Positions 15,554 through 24,088 of a stretch of 64,000 bases of DNA are shown here, piece after piece. Each line of letters begins with the position of its first letter. Position 1 is the stretch's first letter. The notes beneath the pieces are model-generated. The model saw only the letters and a program-made list of their open reading frames with translations. It did no database searches and had not been told where the DNA came from. This stretch comes from JAJXSS01 sp964547135 (GTDB lineage Bacteria > Planctomycetota > Phycisphaerae > Phycisphaerales > Phycisphaeraceae): NCBI GenBank assembly GCA_964547135.1, contig CAZJMK010000008.1:12519-76518 (forward strand). Reading direction: 5' to 3'. Made by a program: the position numbers and the translations under genes.

Positions 15554-16999
15554 TCACTTGACCACTTGTTCGCTCTGAAAACCATACACCTTGCCGTCGT
15601 CCGCCCCGATATACACCCACCCATCCGCCACTGCCGGCGAACCGACGATTGCTGCTCCAATCGTGTACGACCAGGCCAGTGTTCCATCCGTCAGGTTCAC
15701 CACATACAACCTTCCATCATCCGACCCGACGACCACCTTGTCGCCGACGACCACCGGCGAACTGTCGATTTTATTCCGGGCAGGGAACACCCACCGCCGC
15801 TGCCCGGTGGCCTTGTCCACCGCATGAAGCCGACGATCGCGCCCTCCGAAAATTACCAACCCCTCCGTCACCGCTGGCGACGAAAAATAGGGAAAGCTGC
15901 GATCACGATACGACCACACTATCGCCGGGTTGTCGGCTGGTAACTCTTCCTGTGATGGCGACACCTCTTCGTTTATTTGCGAAAAGTCGGTATGGTCTGA
16001 TTGATTGTGCTTGTTCAGTTCCGAGGGTTGCTGTGCATCTTTCTGCAAATCCGAAATTCGAAATTCGACGGCCTCAACAGCGGGTCTTCCCGCTAAATTC
16101 GAAATTGGTGGTTGTGATGATAAAGGTGTAACTGAAATTGTTACCGCCACAAAGCGATTGTTGTATCCTCCGATGTAGGCCACCGCGCCATCGACCGCCG
16201 GCGATCCCGCAATCGGTCCCCCCAAATCAATTGCAAGCAAAGACGTGCCATCCAACGCGCAGATCACATGCAGTTTGCCGTCGCAATCCCCCAGCACCAG
16301 TCGATCCCCTGCGACAGCCGGGGCACCGTTGATGAAATTGTTCGTGGCAAACACCCACTGCAATTGCCCGGTTTTCGGGTCCAGTGCGTACACCTTGCTG
16401 TCGTAACTGCCGAACACCAAACTGCGGCGTGAGCCGTCACCCTTTTGCCAGACGTTGGCCGAGCCTAATATTTTGTCTTCGGTGGCAAAGCGCCAAAGTT
16501 CACGCCCCGTGCTCGCCTGCAAGGCATACATCTTTCCGTCCGCCGAGCCGATGTAAACAACACCCTCAAACCACAAGGGCGGGGCCTCGACTTCCATCTC
16601 CGTCGTGAACATCCATTTTTTGCGCCCCGACTGGGCGTCCAGCGCATACGCCTTGCCATCGTTGGACCCGATGAACACCATGCCCTCTGCCGCCACCGGC
16701 GACGACTTGACCGCTTTGCCTGTGGTGAACGTCCATGTCAGCCTCATCGGCATTGCCAGGTTTTTTTCATCAACACTCACACCACGCAACCCCGCATCGC
16801 CACGAAAAATCGGCCAGGGTTCGCTACGCTTTGGCGCTGCGAGTTGCTCATTCGGTTGTGACGGCCCCGTCATTTTTGTCGTTACCGCTACCTTGGCTGA
16901 CGAGTCCGATGCCCTTTGCCGCGAACGGTACCCCGACACTGCCGCCAGCAGCAGCCCGATGAACACCATCACGAAAATGAGTTTGCCCTTGGCCATCAT
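15554..16999 (-). CDS. Exported PQQ-type beta-propeller repeat protein
   Basis: The 481-residue protein has an N-terminal membrane anchor or signal (L-I-F-V-M-V-F-I-G-L-L-L-A-A-V, residues about 8-22). Repeated propeller blades of the form V-F-I-G-S-N-D-G-K-A-Y-A-L-D-A-x-x-G-R-x-x-W follow, at least seven of them, each with the PQQ/YWTD-like W closing a strand. It is probably periplasmic and acts as a scaffold or in outer-membrane assembly. No quinone-dehydrogenase catalytic residues are visible, so an enzyme is unlikely. Between two blades (about residues 285-355) lies a low-complexity linker. Part of it (V-E-F-R-I-S-D-L) is encoded by the CGAAATY dispersed repeat, so the gene has absorbed intergenic DNA. 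Confidence 0.85.
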   Translation of the reverse strand: MMAKGKLIFVMVFIGLLLAAVSGYRSRQRASDSSAKVAVTTKMTGPSQPNEQLAAPKRSEPWPIFRGDAGLRGVSVDEKNLAMPMRLTWTFTTGKAVKSSPVAAEGMVFIGSNDGKAYALDAQSGRKKWMFTTEMEVEAPPLWFEGVVYIGSADGKMYALQASTGRELWRFATEDKILGSANVWQKGDGSRRSLVFGSYDSKVYALDPKTGQLQWVFATNNFINGAPAVAGDRLVLGDCDGKLHVICALDGTSLLAIDLGGPIAGSPAVDGAVAYIGGYNNRFVAVTISVTPLSSQPPISNLAGRPAVEAVEFRISDLQKDAQQPSELNKHNQSDHTDFSQINEEVSPSQEELPADNPAIVWSYRDRSFPYFSSPAVTEGLVIFGGRDRRLHAVDKATGQRRWVFPARNKIDSSPVVVGDKVVVGSDDGRLYVVNLTDGTLAWSYTIGAAIVGSPAVADGWVYIGADDGKVYGFQSEQVVK

Positions 17000-17099
17000 G
17001 ATGAACTTTACGCTCGATCATCCGACAGAAAAACCGGGGCTTCAATGAACCAAAAAAATCAGCGGCGATCCATCACGGCGTCAACGACCGAAAACTGTT

Positions 17100-17214
17100 C
17101 CGACACTTGACCACTTGACCACTTCTTCCAAGACCCAAGCCCTCCTCCGCCTGCGGCGAGACTCGTTCTTGGCTTGGAAAATTCGAAATCCGAAATCCGC
17201 AATTCGAAATCGCA
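17100..17214. repeat. Module block upstream of the GH57 gene: CACTTG tract, variable-arm hairpin, CGAAATY tract
   Basis: CACTTGACCACTTGACCACTT is followed at 17133-17176 by a plus-strand hairpin element (arms around CTCCGCC-TGC-GGCGAGA) and then by a CGAAATCCGAAATCCGC tract to about 17212. The tract is in frame with the downstream gene and would encode a spurious N-terminal extension. Confidence 0.8.
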
Positions 17215-17236
17215 CCCGTGCTACCATGTGTGCATC

Positions 17237-18943
17237 ATGAAAACAAGCGCTGTCGGAAGCTTTGTGCTGGTTCTGCACGGTCACCTGCCTTATGTGCTGC
17301 GTCACGGCGTGTGGCCGCATGGCGAAGATTGGCTCTACGAAGCCGCTGCCGAAACCTACCTGCCGTTGCTTGCCATGGTGGACGAATGCCTGTTTTTCAA
17401 CGCCAAGCCCAAGTTCACCATGGGGCTGACCCCGGTACTGTTGGAACAACTGGCCCACCAACATTTCAAGGACGGGTTTGATGCCTATTTGGACGACCGC
17501 ATCGCCCGTGCCAAGGCCGACGAAAAAGAATTCGTCGGTCACAACAACGGGCACATGGTCTATCTGGCGCAACAGTGGCAGCAATGCTTTGCCAAATTGA
17601 AAGAACAGTTTCACGCCATGGGCCGTGACATCCCCAAGGCTTATGCAGAGAAAGCCAAACAGGGGCATGTCGAATTACTCACCTCGGCTGCCACGCACGG
17701 GTATTTTCCGTTGCTTTTGGAAGATGCCACCATTCGCGCCCAAATGCGCGCAGGCTTGGCATCGTCGGAACGCATTCTGGGTTTTCGACCACGGGGCATG
17801 TGGCTGCCTGAATGTGCCTATCGGCCGCAAGGCTGGTGGACACCCGGCATCACCTGGGGCGGCCCACGCAATCGCGTCGGTGTCGAACACCTCGTGGCTG
17901 ACGAAGGCATCACCCACTTTTTCCTCGAACATCACCTGGTCGAAAGCAGTCGCAGCGAATGGGTCAACAACGGCGGCCACTGGCACAAAGTCGATTGGAA
18001 CGAAGCCGAGAAATACCCCGCACGCGGCTGGCGCAATGTGCACGAAACCCACGGCCTCAACAGCGACGGCTCCGGCATGGCCCGCGTCACCGTATTGGCC
18101 CGTGATCCGCAAATTTGTGAGAGCGTCTGGTCCGGTGCCGTCGGTTACCCAGCCGACGGGGTGTACCTCGAATTTCATAAAAAATGGGGTGAGCGGCGCG
18201 GCCTGCGCTATTGGAAAATCACCGGCAAAGGCACCGACCTGGGCGACAAACACCTCTACTACCCGGAAAACATACCCGGCAAACTGCACGAACACGCCCA
18301 GCACTTTTGCAATCAGGTCAAGGCAAGGTTGTGGGACCATAAACACGCCACCGGGCGGCATGGCGTGGTCGTCGCCTGCTTCGATGCCGAGCTTTTCGGG
18401 CATTGGTGGTTTGAAGGCCCCAAGTTCATTCGGGATGTGATGCTGAGTTTGAATGCCGACCCGGACGTGAACCTTTGCACCGCAGAAGAGTTCATCACCG
18501 AACACCCTTCCGACAAAGTGGTTTCCATCAGCGAAGGTTCATGGGGCGACGGCGGCGATCATCGCGTCTGGCTCAACGATGTCACCAAATGGATGTGGGA
18601 AGTTGAATACCGGGCGGAGGCTCACTTTGGCAAGCTCACGTTTTCACTGCCCTGGCGTGAACCGGCCAATAAGGAGTTGCGCGATTTGCTGGAACGAGCC
18701 GGCCGTGAGTTGTTGCTCTTGCAGGCCAGTGATTGGCCGTTTGTGATCACCCGCGGGCAGGCGATCGACTATGGCATCAAACGGTTCACCCTGCATGTGG
18801 GTCGATTTGAAAACCTATGCGACATGGCGGAAAAAATCGCTCGTGGTGAAAAGCTCACCGAACTGGAACGCTGGGAAATCAAGGACGCGGAATTGCACGA
18901 TGTCGCGTTCCCGAAAATTGATTTGAACTGGTGGAACATGTGA
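17237..18943 (+). CDS. GH57/DUF1957 1,4-alpha-glucan branching enzyme
   Basis: The start at 17237 (M-K-T-S-A-V-G-S-F-V-L) is used because the 21 codons before it are repeat-derived. The 568-residue protein opens with the GH57 H-G-H-L-P-Y motif. The nucleophile glutamate is in the conserved W-L-P-E-C-A-Y-R-P near residue 195. The acid/base aspartate is in F-D-A-E-L-F-G-H-W-W-F near residue 382. A helical DUF1957-type C-terminal part follows. Enzymes of this group transfer alpha-1,4 chains to 6-positions in glycogen-like polymers in the cytoplasm. The G-S-W-G-D-G-G-D-H loop near 435 is also typical of the family. Length is between the bacterial (about 520) and archaeal (about 675) members. No glycogen synthase gene is adjacent. 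Confidence 0.88.
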   Translation: MKTSAVGSFVLVLHGHLPYVLRHGVWPHGEDWLYEAAAETYLPLLAMVDECLFFNAKPKFTMGLTPVLLEQLAHQHFKDGFDAYLDDRIARAKADEKEFVGHNNGHMVYLAQQWQQCFAKLKEQFHAMGRDIPKAYAEKAKQGHVELLTSAATHGYFPLLLEDATIRAQMRAGLASSERILGFRPRGMWLPECAYRPQGWWTPGITWGGPRNRVGVEHLVADEGITHFFLEHHLVESSRSEWVNNGGHWHKVDWNEAEKYPARGWRNVHETHGLNSDGSGMARVTVLARDPQICESVWSGAVGYPADGVYLEFHKKWGERRGLRYWKITGKGTDLGDKHLYYPENIPGKLHEHAQHFCNQVKARLWDHKHATGRHGVVVACFDAELFGHWWFEGPKFIRDVMLSLNADPDVNLCTAEEFITEHPSDKVVSISEGSWGDGGDHRVWLNDVTKWMWEVEYRAEAHFGKLTFSLPWREPANKELRDLLERAGRELLLLQASDWPFVITRGQAIDYGIKRFTLHVGRFENLCDMAEKIARGEKLTELERWEIKDAELHDVAFPKIDLNWWNM

Positions 18944-18987
18944 GGCGGGTGCTGCACACACGACGTGATCAAGTGAATTGCATCCGT

Positions 18988-19190
18988 TGGCGCCGCGATT
19001 TATCGCGTCTGGTCGGAGCGGTTCATCGGTTGGTCGGTGACTCGGTGAATCGGGAAGAACAAAGGCAATTCAGACCGAGTAACCGATGCACCGACTCATC
19101 GATTAACCAATTTGAATACCCGGACTCTCATCGTCACCTGCGGTGCCGATTCGTTCCCGGCTTGTTTCATGCACTTGGCCACTAGACCAC
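18988..19190. repeat. Composite repeat element, plus orientation (copy next to tRNA-Lys)
   Basis: The element reads, in order: GGCGCCGCGATTTATCGCG palindrome (18990-19008), TCTGGTCGGAG, a CGGTTCAT/CGGTTGGT/CGGTGACT array, a central GGGAAGAACAAAGGC spacer, a complementary array (CCGAGTAACCGATGCACCGA), a GAATACCC hairpin (19114-19164) and a short CACTTGGCCACT tract. It lacks the CGAAATY tract. The rest of the gap up to the tRNA shows only a possible tRNA promoter. Confidence 0.82.
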
Positions 19191-19228
19191 TTCATCGTGG
19201 TTTGCCGTGGGTGACAAAAAACGGTAAA

Positions 19229-19256
19229 TTACTCGGCTCTTTCCGGGTGATATAGT
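19229..19256 (+). promoter_or_regulatory. Possible promoter of tRNA-Lys
   Basis: TTACTC and TATAGT are separated by 16 bases, about 80 bases before the mature tRNA. The -10 box is a good match and the -35 box is weak. The position is plausible but not unique. Confidence 0.35.
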
Positions 19257-19335
19257 CACGGCACCAGCATAAAATCGGTCAGCGGTGGGCGGTGTTGATC
19301 ACGACCAATAATCGACCGATGATTGCCACGGATAC

Positions 19336-19408
19336 GACCGGGTAGCTCAGTTGGTAGAGCAGCGGCCTTTTAAGCCGTTTGTCGAGGGTTCGAGTCCCTC
19401 CCCGGTCA
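19336..19408 (+). tRNA. tRNA-Lys (anticodon UUU)
   Basis: A full cloverleaf can be folded: acceptor GACCGGG/CCCGGTC, D arm with GCTC-AGTTGGTA-GAGC, anticodon stem GCGGC/GCCGT enclosing loop CTTTTAA (anticodon TTT), and T arm GAGGG-TTCGAGT-CCCTC. The CCA end is not encoded. The minus strand across it is the tail of an integrase remnant, which marks this tRNA as a past integration site. Confidence 0.96.
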
Positions 19409-19787
19409 TTAGGTATTTGTCAGGGTGGTCGCATGAGTTCGCATGTGCTTGCATCCTGCTGATTTCAAGGGGTTTCTCAGATTTAAAGCCAGTGCCGTTC
19501 CGTCGCCTGCCGGCGTCTGCGTGCAGGTGCGGCGTCGTCTTTTGCGTCGCCTCTGGAACCCCCGGAAATTCCGGGATTCCCTTGGTCTCGGGATGGCTTG
19601 AATTCACACTCACCGCCCTGTCAAAATGATCATCAGTGATCTGCAAATAATGCTTGGCGTCAATCCGGCTTGCGATATACGCATTCAGAAAGTCGCCCAG
19701 CGTTGTCGATTGTTTGCCCGCTCGCTCCTGAATCAGCCCCGCCCGCTGTGACTTGATCCGCCTGACCGCCGCCGCGATACTGGCCAT
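19347..19787 (-). pseudogene. Internally deleted tyrosine-integrase remnant ending in tRNA-Lys
   Basis: A 146-codon frame starts M-A-S-I-A-A-A-V-R-R-I-K and contains T-L-G-D-F-L-N-A-Y-I-A-S-R, which looks like the start of the SAM-like core-binding domain of planctomycete integrases. It then continues directly with H-Y-L-Q-I-T-D-D-H-F-D-R-A-V, the kind of sequence that follows the catalytic tyrosine at the very end of such enzymes. The variable C-tail finishes G-E-G-L-E-P-S-T-N-G-L inside the antisense of the tRNA. The catalytic domain (R, H-x-x-R, Y) is missing. The reading is that an in-frame deletion removed about 250 residues from an integrase whose element sat at this tRNA. The family match is from memory of sequence style, not from a search. 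Confidence 0.55.
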
Positions 19788-19845
19788 CCTTGGCCTCCTG
19801 TGGTGAGGGTGTCTTGAACACCACCAGCATCACAGGAGGTCTTGT

Positions 19846-19884
19846 TTCGCGCAAGCGCGCGTAACGCGCGCTGTGGCGCGGACT
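19846..19884. other. GC palindrome downstream of DoxX gene
   Basis: GCGCAAGCGCGCGTAACGCGCGCTGTGGCGC forms a strong hairpin about 35 bases after the stop of the minus-strand DoxX gene. There is no T-run, so it may act as a processing or rho-aided stop site. This is inference. Confidence 0.4.
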
Positions 19885-19915
19885 TATGAATGGCCTTCGC
19901 CTAAGTTGATGGCGT

Positions 19916-20392
19916 TCACTCCCGACCCCTTTTCTTCCCTTGCCTGCCTCTGACTGTGCCGCCGATGACCAGCGCGGCGGCGATGATCAGCAGATTTTTA
20001 ACGATGTACTGGCCTTCCATGGTCAGGCCGTAGGGAATGCGACCGGTCTGAAACGTGACGCCGGGCAGCGTCAACAGGGGCAGGAACGTGCCGAGCATCT
20101 GCAGGCCGAGAAGTGCGATGGCGATGCGTATGGTGGCGCGATGGAGGAAGGTCAGGCCGATGGCGACCTCCCACCAGCCAATCAGCGACAGCCATGCGTG
20201 TGGGCTGAAGACGGGCAGATTCTGCACGGTTTCGAGCACCAGCGGTTCGGCGGGCGAGAGGCCCAGTGGCTTGAGCAGGCCGAACCAGACAAAGATCACC
20301 GCCAGCGCCGTCTGCATCGCCGGAACACCCCAGCGTCGCATGAAGCTGGCGATGTGCTGATCCATCTGGTCAAGTCGAGGGCGCAGTTCCAT
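19916..20392 (-). CDS. DoxX-like integral membrane protein
   Basis: With the ATG at 20392 the protein has 158 residues and four hydrophobic helices (about 30-48, 75-95, 97-118 and 132-148). The I-F-V-W-F-G-L-L-K segment in helix one and the W-W-E-V-A-I-G-L segment in helix two are typical of DoxX/YkgB-type proteins. It sits in the inner membrane. Relatives are linked with quinone-dependent redox or stress functions, but the biochemical role is not settled. A basic R-G-R-Q-G-K-K-R-G-R-E tail ends the protein. It stands alone between the integrase scar and a repeat block. An earlier in-frame start at 20416 cannot be excluded. Confidence 0.75.
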   Translation of the reverse strand: MELRPRLDQMDQHIASFMRRWGVPAMQTALAVIFVWFGLLKPLGLSPAEPLVLETVQNLPVFSPHAWLSLIGWWEVAIGLTFLHRATIRIAIALLGLQMLGTFLPLLTLPGVTFQTGRIPYGLTMEGQYIVKNLLIIAAALVIGGTVRGRQGKKRGRE

Positions 20393-20619
20393 GGTCAAAA
20401 GTACTCCGCTTTGCAAGTCGGCTCATAATAGCGCCTGCTTCAAAGGCTTTTACGTTTCACGATTGGCGGCGGCGTCCCACACCGGAAGGGAAGAAAAGGG
20501 GTCGGGAGCGAAGAACAGGGATCGGGAGTCATTGATGGGGATCCTCCATCTTGCGGGGTCGGCCGCCTGGTGCCAATGGCAGCTTGTCTGTCTGTGCGAT
20601 GGAGATGTTGACTGCCGCT

Positions 20620-20775
20620 CCGGCGGTCGCCGTGTGTATGGTGGCACCGCCGCCCACGGCGGTGGTTATTCATGATGATTCACCCAGCCGAGGGCGGCTG
20701 GGCTACATCATCAGAAGACGCGATCCATCAGGGCGCTAACCAAATTCGAAATTCGAAATCCGACATTCGAAATCC
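20620..20775. repeat. Repeat block: CACCCAGCC...GGCTGGG module, degenerate GCGC palindrome, CGAAATY tract
   Basis: GGTGGCACCGCCGCCCACGG and CACCCAGCCGAGGGCGGCTG (with GGCTACA) are followed by GACGCGATCCATCAGGGCGC (a variant of the GCGATTTATCGC palindrome) and by a CGAAATTCGAAATCCGACAT tract. The remaining part, 20440-20620, shows no gene or clear signal. Confidence 0.8.
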
Positions 20776-20776
20776 A

Positions 20777-22798
20777 TCACTCCGCCCGCTGTGCCCATTC
20801 CTCTTCCAACGGCGTCAGCCCAGCCTTCACCTGTTCCCGGCGAGCCTGCAACCTTTTCACCTTTTCCGCATCACGATAGGTTTCCGGGTCCGCCAGCGTC
20901 TGATCAATCTGCGCCAGTTCCTGTTCATGCTCGATGATCGTTTGTTCGAGCTTCTGCTGACTCAAATGCCCAAAACGTGATCGTTTGTTTTTGTTGCCCG
21001 TACCCGATGATGAAGTTGAAGTTGGCTTGACATCGTTATCAGCCTTGCGCGATTCTTTTTCGACCTTGGGTTTGGGTTGCTGCTTGTTCGAATGGGTAAC
21101 CGTTGTCGTTGCAGCCGACTGTGCCATCGCCGCCTGCTCAGCTGCCAGGTATTCGCTGTAGGTTCCCAAAAAGTGGCGCACGTTGCCCTTGCCATCGAAC
21201 ACCAACAGTTGATTCACCAAATGTTCGAGCAACATGCGGTCATGCGTGATGAGCACCAGCGTGCCCCCGCCGGGTTGATTCTGGGCATAACCTTCCTGCA
21301 CAGCAGTGAACTTGCGCAGGGCTTGTTCGAGCCGCTCGGCACTTGAAATATCCAGGTGGTTGGTCGGTTCGTCGAGCACCAGCAGGTTATGCCCGCACAC
21401 CACCAACCCCGCCAGCACCGCACGACTGCGTTCGCCGCCTGACAATGAACCAAGCTGTTTGTCCTGCGATTCACCGGAAAACAGAAACGCGCCCGCCAGG
21501 TCACGGGCTGCCTGTTCGGAACCGGGCACCATCGTGCCGCCCATGACGAATTGGCGGAGGTAATCGACGACGGTGTGCGACATATTCAGGTGATCGTGAC
21601 TCTGCCGATAGAACCCGACATCGACACTGGCGCCGACGCGCACCTTGCCGCTGTCGATTGCCTGTTCCCCCAACAGGCAGCGAATCAGCGTTGACTTGCC
21701 CGCACCATTGGGGCCGATGACGCCCAGTCGATCACCGCGTTTGAGTACCAGCGACACATCCTTGAACAAAGGCTTGTCGGGGTAAGCTTTGCTCATATGC
21801 TCCGCGACAATGACCAAATCCCCCGCTCTTTTGGAGGGCGAAATCGATAATCGCAGTTCATCCAATTCCATCGGGCGATCGATCGTTTCATCGCGCACGA
21901 ACCGTTCCAACCGTTTCAATCGACCCTGTGCCTGTCGTGCCCGTTGGCCGGCTCGGTATCGATCAATGAACGCCTGTTCGCTTTTAATGCGGTCCTGCTG
22001 TTTGTCGTAAACACGCTGCTGTTCGAGTCGTCGCAATGCCCGCAATTCCAAAAACTGATGGTAGTTGCCGGGGTACTCCTCGATGCGTCCCTCGTGCATT
22101 TCACAGATGCGCGACACCACATGGTCCAGCAGCCAGCGATCGTGACTGACGATCAGTGCCGCCCCTTGAAATTGCGCCAGAAACCCTTCCAGCCACTGCC
22201 GACCGGCAATGTCCAAATGGTTGGTCGGTTCGTCGAGCAACAACACACTGGGTTGTGACAACAACAACTTGGCCAGGGCTAATCGACCTTTTTGTCCGCC
22301 GGAGAGGTCACCGACGCGGACATCAAAGAACTCATCGGTGAGTCCGACGCCGTGCAATGTGGCCTCGACCTGATGATCAACGACAAAACCGCCTGCCGCC
22401 TGAAGCTGGTGCTCGACACGTTCATAAGCATCGAGCAATTTTTGCAGTGCATCGCCTTCCGCGCTGCCCATGTCGTGCGCGAGCGTTTCGAGCTGCTGTT
22501 GCAATTGATGCAGATGGGCAAAGGCGGACAGCGCTTCTTCACGAAGCGTGTGATCGGGGTTGAGTTCCGGGTCCTGTCGCAAATACCCGACGCTGGCATC
22601 GCGAGCCACCTGAACCTGTCCGCTGTCGGGTTGCAGGTCGATCACCCCGGCGATGAGTTTGAGCAAGGTCGATTTCCCGCAGCCGTTGCGCCCGACCATG
22701 CCGATTTTTTCGCCCGGTTCCAACGTCAGATTCGCGCCGTCGAACAAGCGACGGTCGCCCAGTGACAAACCCAGATTGGCAACGGAAATCAGTGACAT
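20777..22798 (-). CDS. ABC-F family ATPase (Uup/EttA-like)
   Basis: The start at 22798 (M-S-L-I-S-V-A-N-L-G-L-S-L-G-D-R-R-L-F) follows the family. It gives 673 residues; the longer upstream frame runs into non-conserved sequence. Two ATPase domains are present, each with Walker A (G-R-N-G-C-G-K-S-T near 37, G-P-N-G-A-G-K-S-T near 355), signature (L-S-G-G-Q-K-G-R; L-S-G-G-E-R-S-R) and Walker B with D-E-P-T-N-H-L-D. The linker between the domains (Y-R-A-G-Q-R-A-R-Q-A-Q-G-R-L-K-R-L) is the P-site tRNA interaction motif region. The C-terminal coiled coil after residue 605 (Q-K-L-E-Q-T-I-I-E-H-E-Q-E-L) resembles that of Uup. It is cytosolic, has no membrane domain and probably acts on stalled ribosomes. 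It is divergent from the ribosomal protein genes. Confidence 0.9.
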   Translation of the reverse strand: MSLISVANLGLSLGDRRLFDGANLTLEPGEKIGMVGRNGCGKSTLLKLIAGVIDLQPDSGQVQVARDASVGYLRQDPELNPDHTLREEALSAFAHLHQLQQQLETLAHDMGSAEGDALQKLLDAYERVEHQLQAAGGFVVDHQVEATLHGVGLTDEFFDVRVGDLSGGQKGRLALAKLLLSQPSVLLLDEPTNHLDIAGRQWLEGFLAQFQGAALIVSHDRWLLDHVVSRICEMHEGRIEEYPGNYHQFLELRALRRLEQQRVYDKQQDRIKSEQAFIDRYRAGQRARQAQGRLKRLERFVRDETIDRPMELDELRLSISPSKRAGDLVIVAEHMSKAYPDKPLFKDVSLVLKRGDRLGVIGPNGAGKSTLIRCLLGEQAIDSGKVRVGASVDVGFYRQSHDHLNMSHTVVDYLRQFVMGGTMVPGSEQAARDLAGAFLFSGESQDKQLGSLSGGERSRAVLAGLVVCGHNLLVLDEPTNHLDISSAERLEQALRKFTAVQEGYAQNQPGGGTLVLITHDRMLLEHLVNQLLVFDGKGNVRHFLGTYSEYLAAEQAAMAQSAATTTVTHSNKQQPKPKVEKESRKADNDVKPTSTSSSGTGNKNKRSRFGHLSQQKLEQTIIEHEQELAQIDQTLADPETYRDAEKVKRLQARREQVKAGLTPLEEEWAQRAE

Positions 22799-22864
22799 CG
22801 TGGGCGGGCATGATACTGGATTATGAATGAATCGGTTGAACGTCTGCTGACCGTGTTTGGCCGC

Positions 22865-22892
22865 TTGACAGCATCGGGCGCGAATGTAAACT
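22865..22892 (+). promoter_or_regulatory. Sigma-70-type promoter of rplM-rpsI
   Basis: TTGACA and TAAACT are separated by 16 bases, about 40 bases before the rplM start codon. This is the best-matching housekeeping promoter in the window and lies in the divergent gap from the ABC-F gene. Confidence 0.65.
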
Positions 22893-22932
22893 GTTTCGTT
22901 CTTCAAAACCCAGCTTGAAAGTGGTGTGAGCT

Positions 22933-23367
22933 ATGAATCGACAGACGACGATTGTGAGTAAGGAACAGATCGACCCCAAGTGGTACGTGGTGGACGCCGC
23001 GGGCCAGACGTTGGGGCGATTGTCGGTGAAATTGGCCAAGGTGCTGATGGGCAAGCACAAGCCCAACTACACGCCGCACACCAACAGCGGCGACTTCATT
23101 GTCGTGATCAACGCTGAGAAGCTCAAACTCACCGGCAACAAGGCGATGCACAAAGAGTTTCAGACCTACGTGTTTTACCCGGATGGTCAGAAGCGATTTA
23201 CCTATGCCTGGATGCTCGAAAACAAGCCGGAGTTGCTGCTTGAGCGAGCGGTTCGGCGAATGATGCCGCGTAACAAGATGCGTGCGGATCGGATCAAAAT
23301 GTTGAAGATTTACCGTGGCACCGAACACCCGCATCAGGCACAGCAGCCGGTGACACTGCCCGCGTAA
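22933..23367 (+). CDS. rplM: Large-subunit ribosomal protein L13
   Basis: The 144-residue product is a standard-length uL13. It starts M-N-R-Q-T-T-I-V-S-K-E-Q and shows W-Y-V-V-D-A-A-G-Q-T-L-G-R-L-S near residue 19, G-D-F-I-V-V-I-N-A-E near 57, and M-L-P-R-N-K-M-R-like V-R-R-M-M-P-R-N-K-M-R near 110. The final Y-R-G-T-E-H-P-H-Q-A-Q-Q-P is also typical. It is an early 50S assembly protein binding domain II of 23S rRNA. rpsI follows 67 bases downstream, the normal bacterial L13-S9 operon. Confidence 0.97.
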   Translation: MNRQTTIVSKEQIDPKWYVVDAAGQTLGRLSVKLAKVLMGKHKPNYTPHTNSGDFIVVINAEKLKLTGNKAMHKEFQTYVFYPDGQKRFTYAWMLENKPELLLERAVRRMMPRNKMRADRIKMLKIYRGTEHPHQAQQPVTLPA

Positions 23368-23434
23368 GTTTGGATGGTGAACAACCCAGGCTGCAACGGT
23401 AAAGCGCAGCCGATTTTGCATACAGGAATCGCTC

Positions 23435-23962
23435 ATGAGCGAAGTCATCAGCAGCCCCGCCCCGATCGCCACCTCGGTGGATGCCCCCGCCACCGCACCA
23501 ACCACGCTGGGGGTCAAACCCGCAGCCCCGGCACAGGCGGTGCGCAAACTCGGTGAACCGGTCAAGCCCGACAAGGGCGGCTGGATTTGGGGCACCGGTC
23601 GCCGAAAGACCGCGGTGGCACGGGTGCGTATCAAGCCCGGCAGCGGCAAGTTCATTGTCAATGATCGTGAAGCGGACAAATTTTTCACCGAAATTCGTGA
23701 TCGCAACGATATCGTCGCCCCGCTGAAGGTGACCAGCACTCAGGGCAAAATGGACGTGGTGGTGAAGGTGGCCGGCGGCGGGTACACCGGTCAGGCCGGC
23801 GCCATCGTGCTGGGGCTGGCTCGTGCCCTCAAGGGCTATGACCCGACGCTGGAAACCAGCCTGCGTGATCAGGGCATGCTCACCCGCGACTCCCGTAAGG
23901 TCGAACGTAAAAAATATGGTCGCCCCGGTGCTCGCCGTGGATTCCAGTGGGCCAAACGGTAA
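23435..23962 (+). CDS. rpsI: Small-subunit ribosomal protein S9 with N-terminal extension
   Basis: The 175-residue protein carries a complete uS9 core from G-T-G-R-R-K-T-A-V-A-R-V-R near residue 52 to the end. It includes G-G-G-Y-T-G-Q-A-G-A near 110 and the basic tail K-K-Y-G-R-P-G-A-R-R-G-F-Q-W-A-K-R, whose last residues reach the decoding site. Before the core is a Pro/Ala/Val-rich extension of about 48 residues that standard S9 proteins (about 130 residues) lack. The tail ends W-A-K-R rather than the common F-S-K-R. The extension has a normal ATG and no better internal start, so it is likely real. It is cotranscribed with rplM. Confidence 0.96.
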   Translation: MSEVISSPAPIATSVDAPATAPTTLGVKPAAPAQAVRKLGEPVKPDKGGWIWGTGRRKTAVARVRIKPGSGKFIVNDREADKFFTEIRDRNDIVAPLKVTSTQGKMDVVVKVAGGGYTGQAGAIVLGLARALKGYDPTLETSLRDQGMLTRDSRKVERKKYGRPGARRGFQWAKR

Positions 23963-24055
23963 GAAAGAATTTCGGATTTATCGGAAAGTTCTGATATTAA
24001 AGCCGTCGGATTTCGGATTTGGCGGTCAATGGTTTTCGAAAAAAGTCCAACAATG

Positions 24056-24088
24056 CCTGTGGTGCGTCAGCGTGCCACAGGTTTTTTT
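24056..24088 (+). terminator. Rho-independent terminator of rplM-rpsI
   Basis: A stem CCTGTGG/CCACAGG encloses a short loop region that also pairs (TGCG/CGTG) and is followed by seven Ts. It lies about 95 bases after the rpsI stop. Confidence 0.85.

Noticed and set aside
17174..17236. 21-codon N-terminal extension of the GH57 protein
   Set aside because: S-K-S-E-I-R-N-S-K is the translation of the CGAAATY tract. The family's H-G-H-L-P motif begins near the ATG at 17237.
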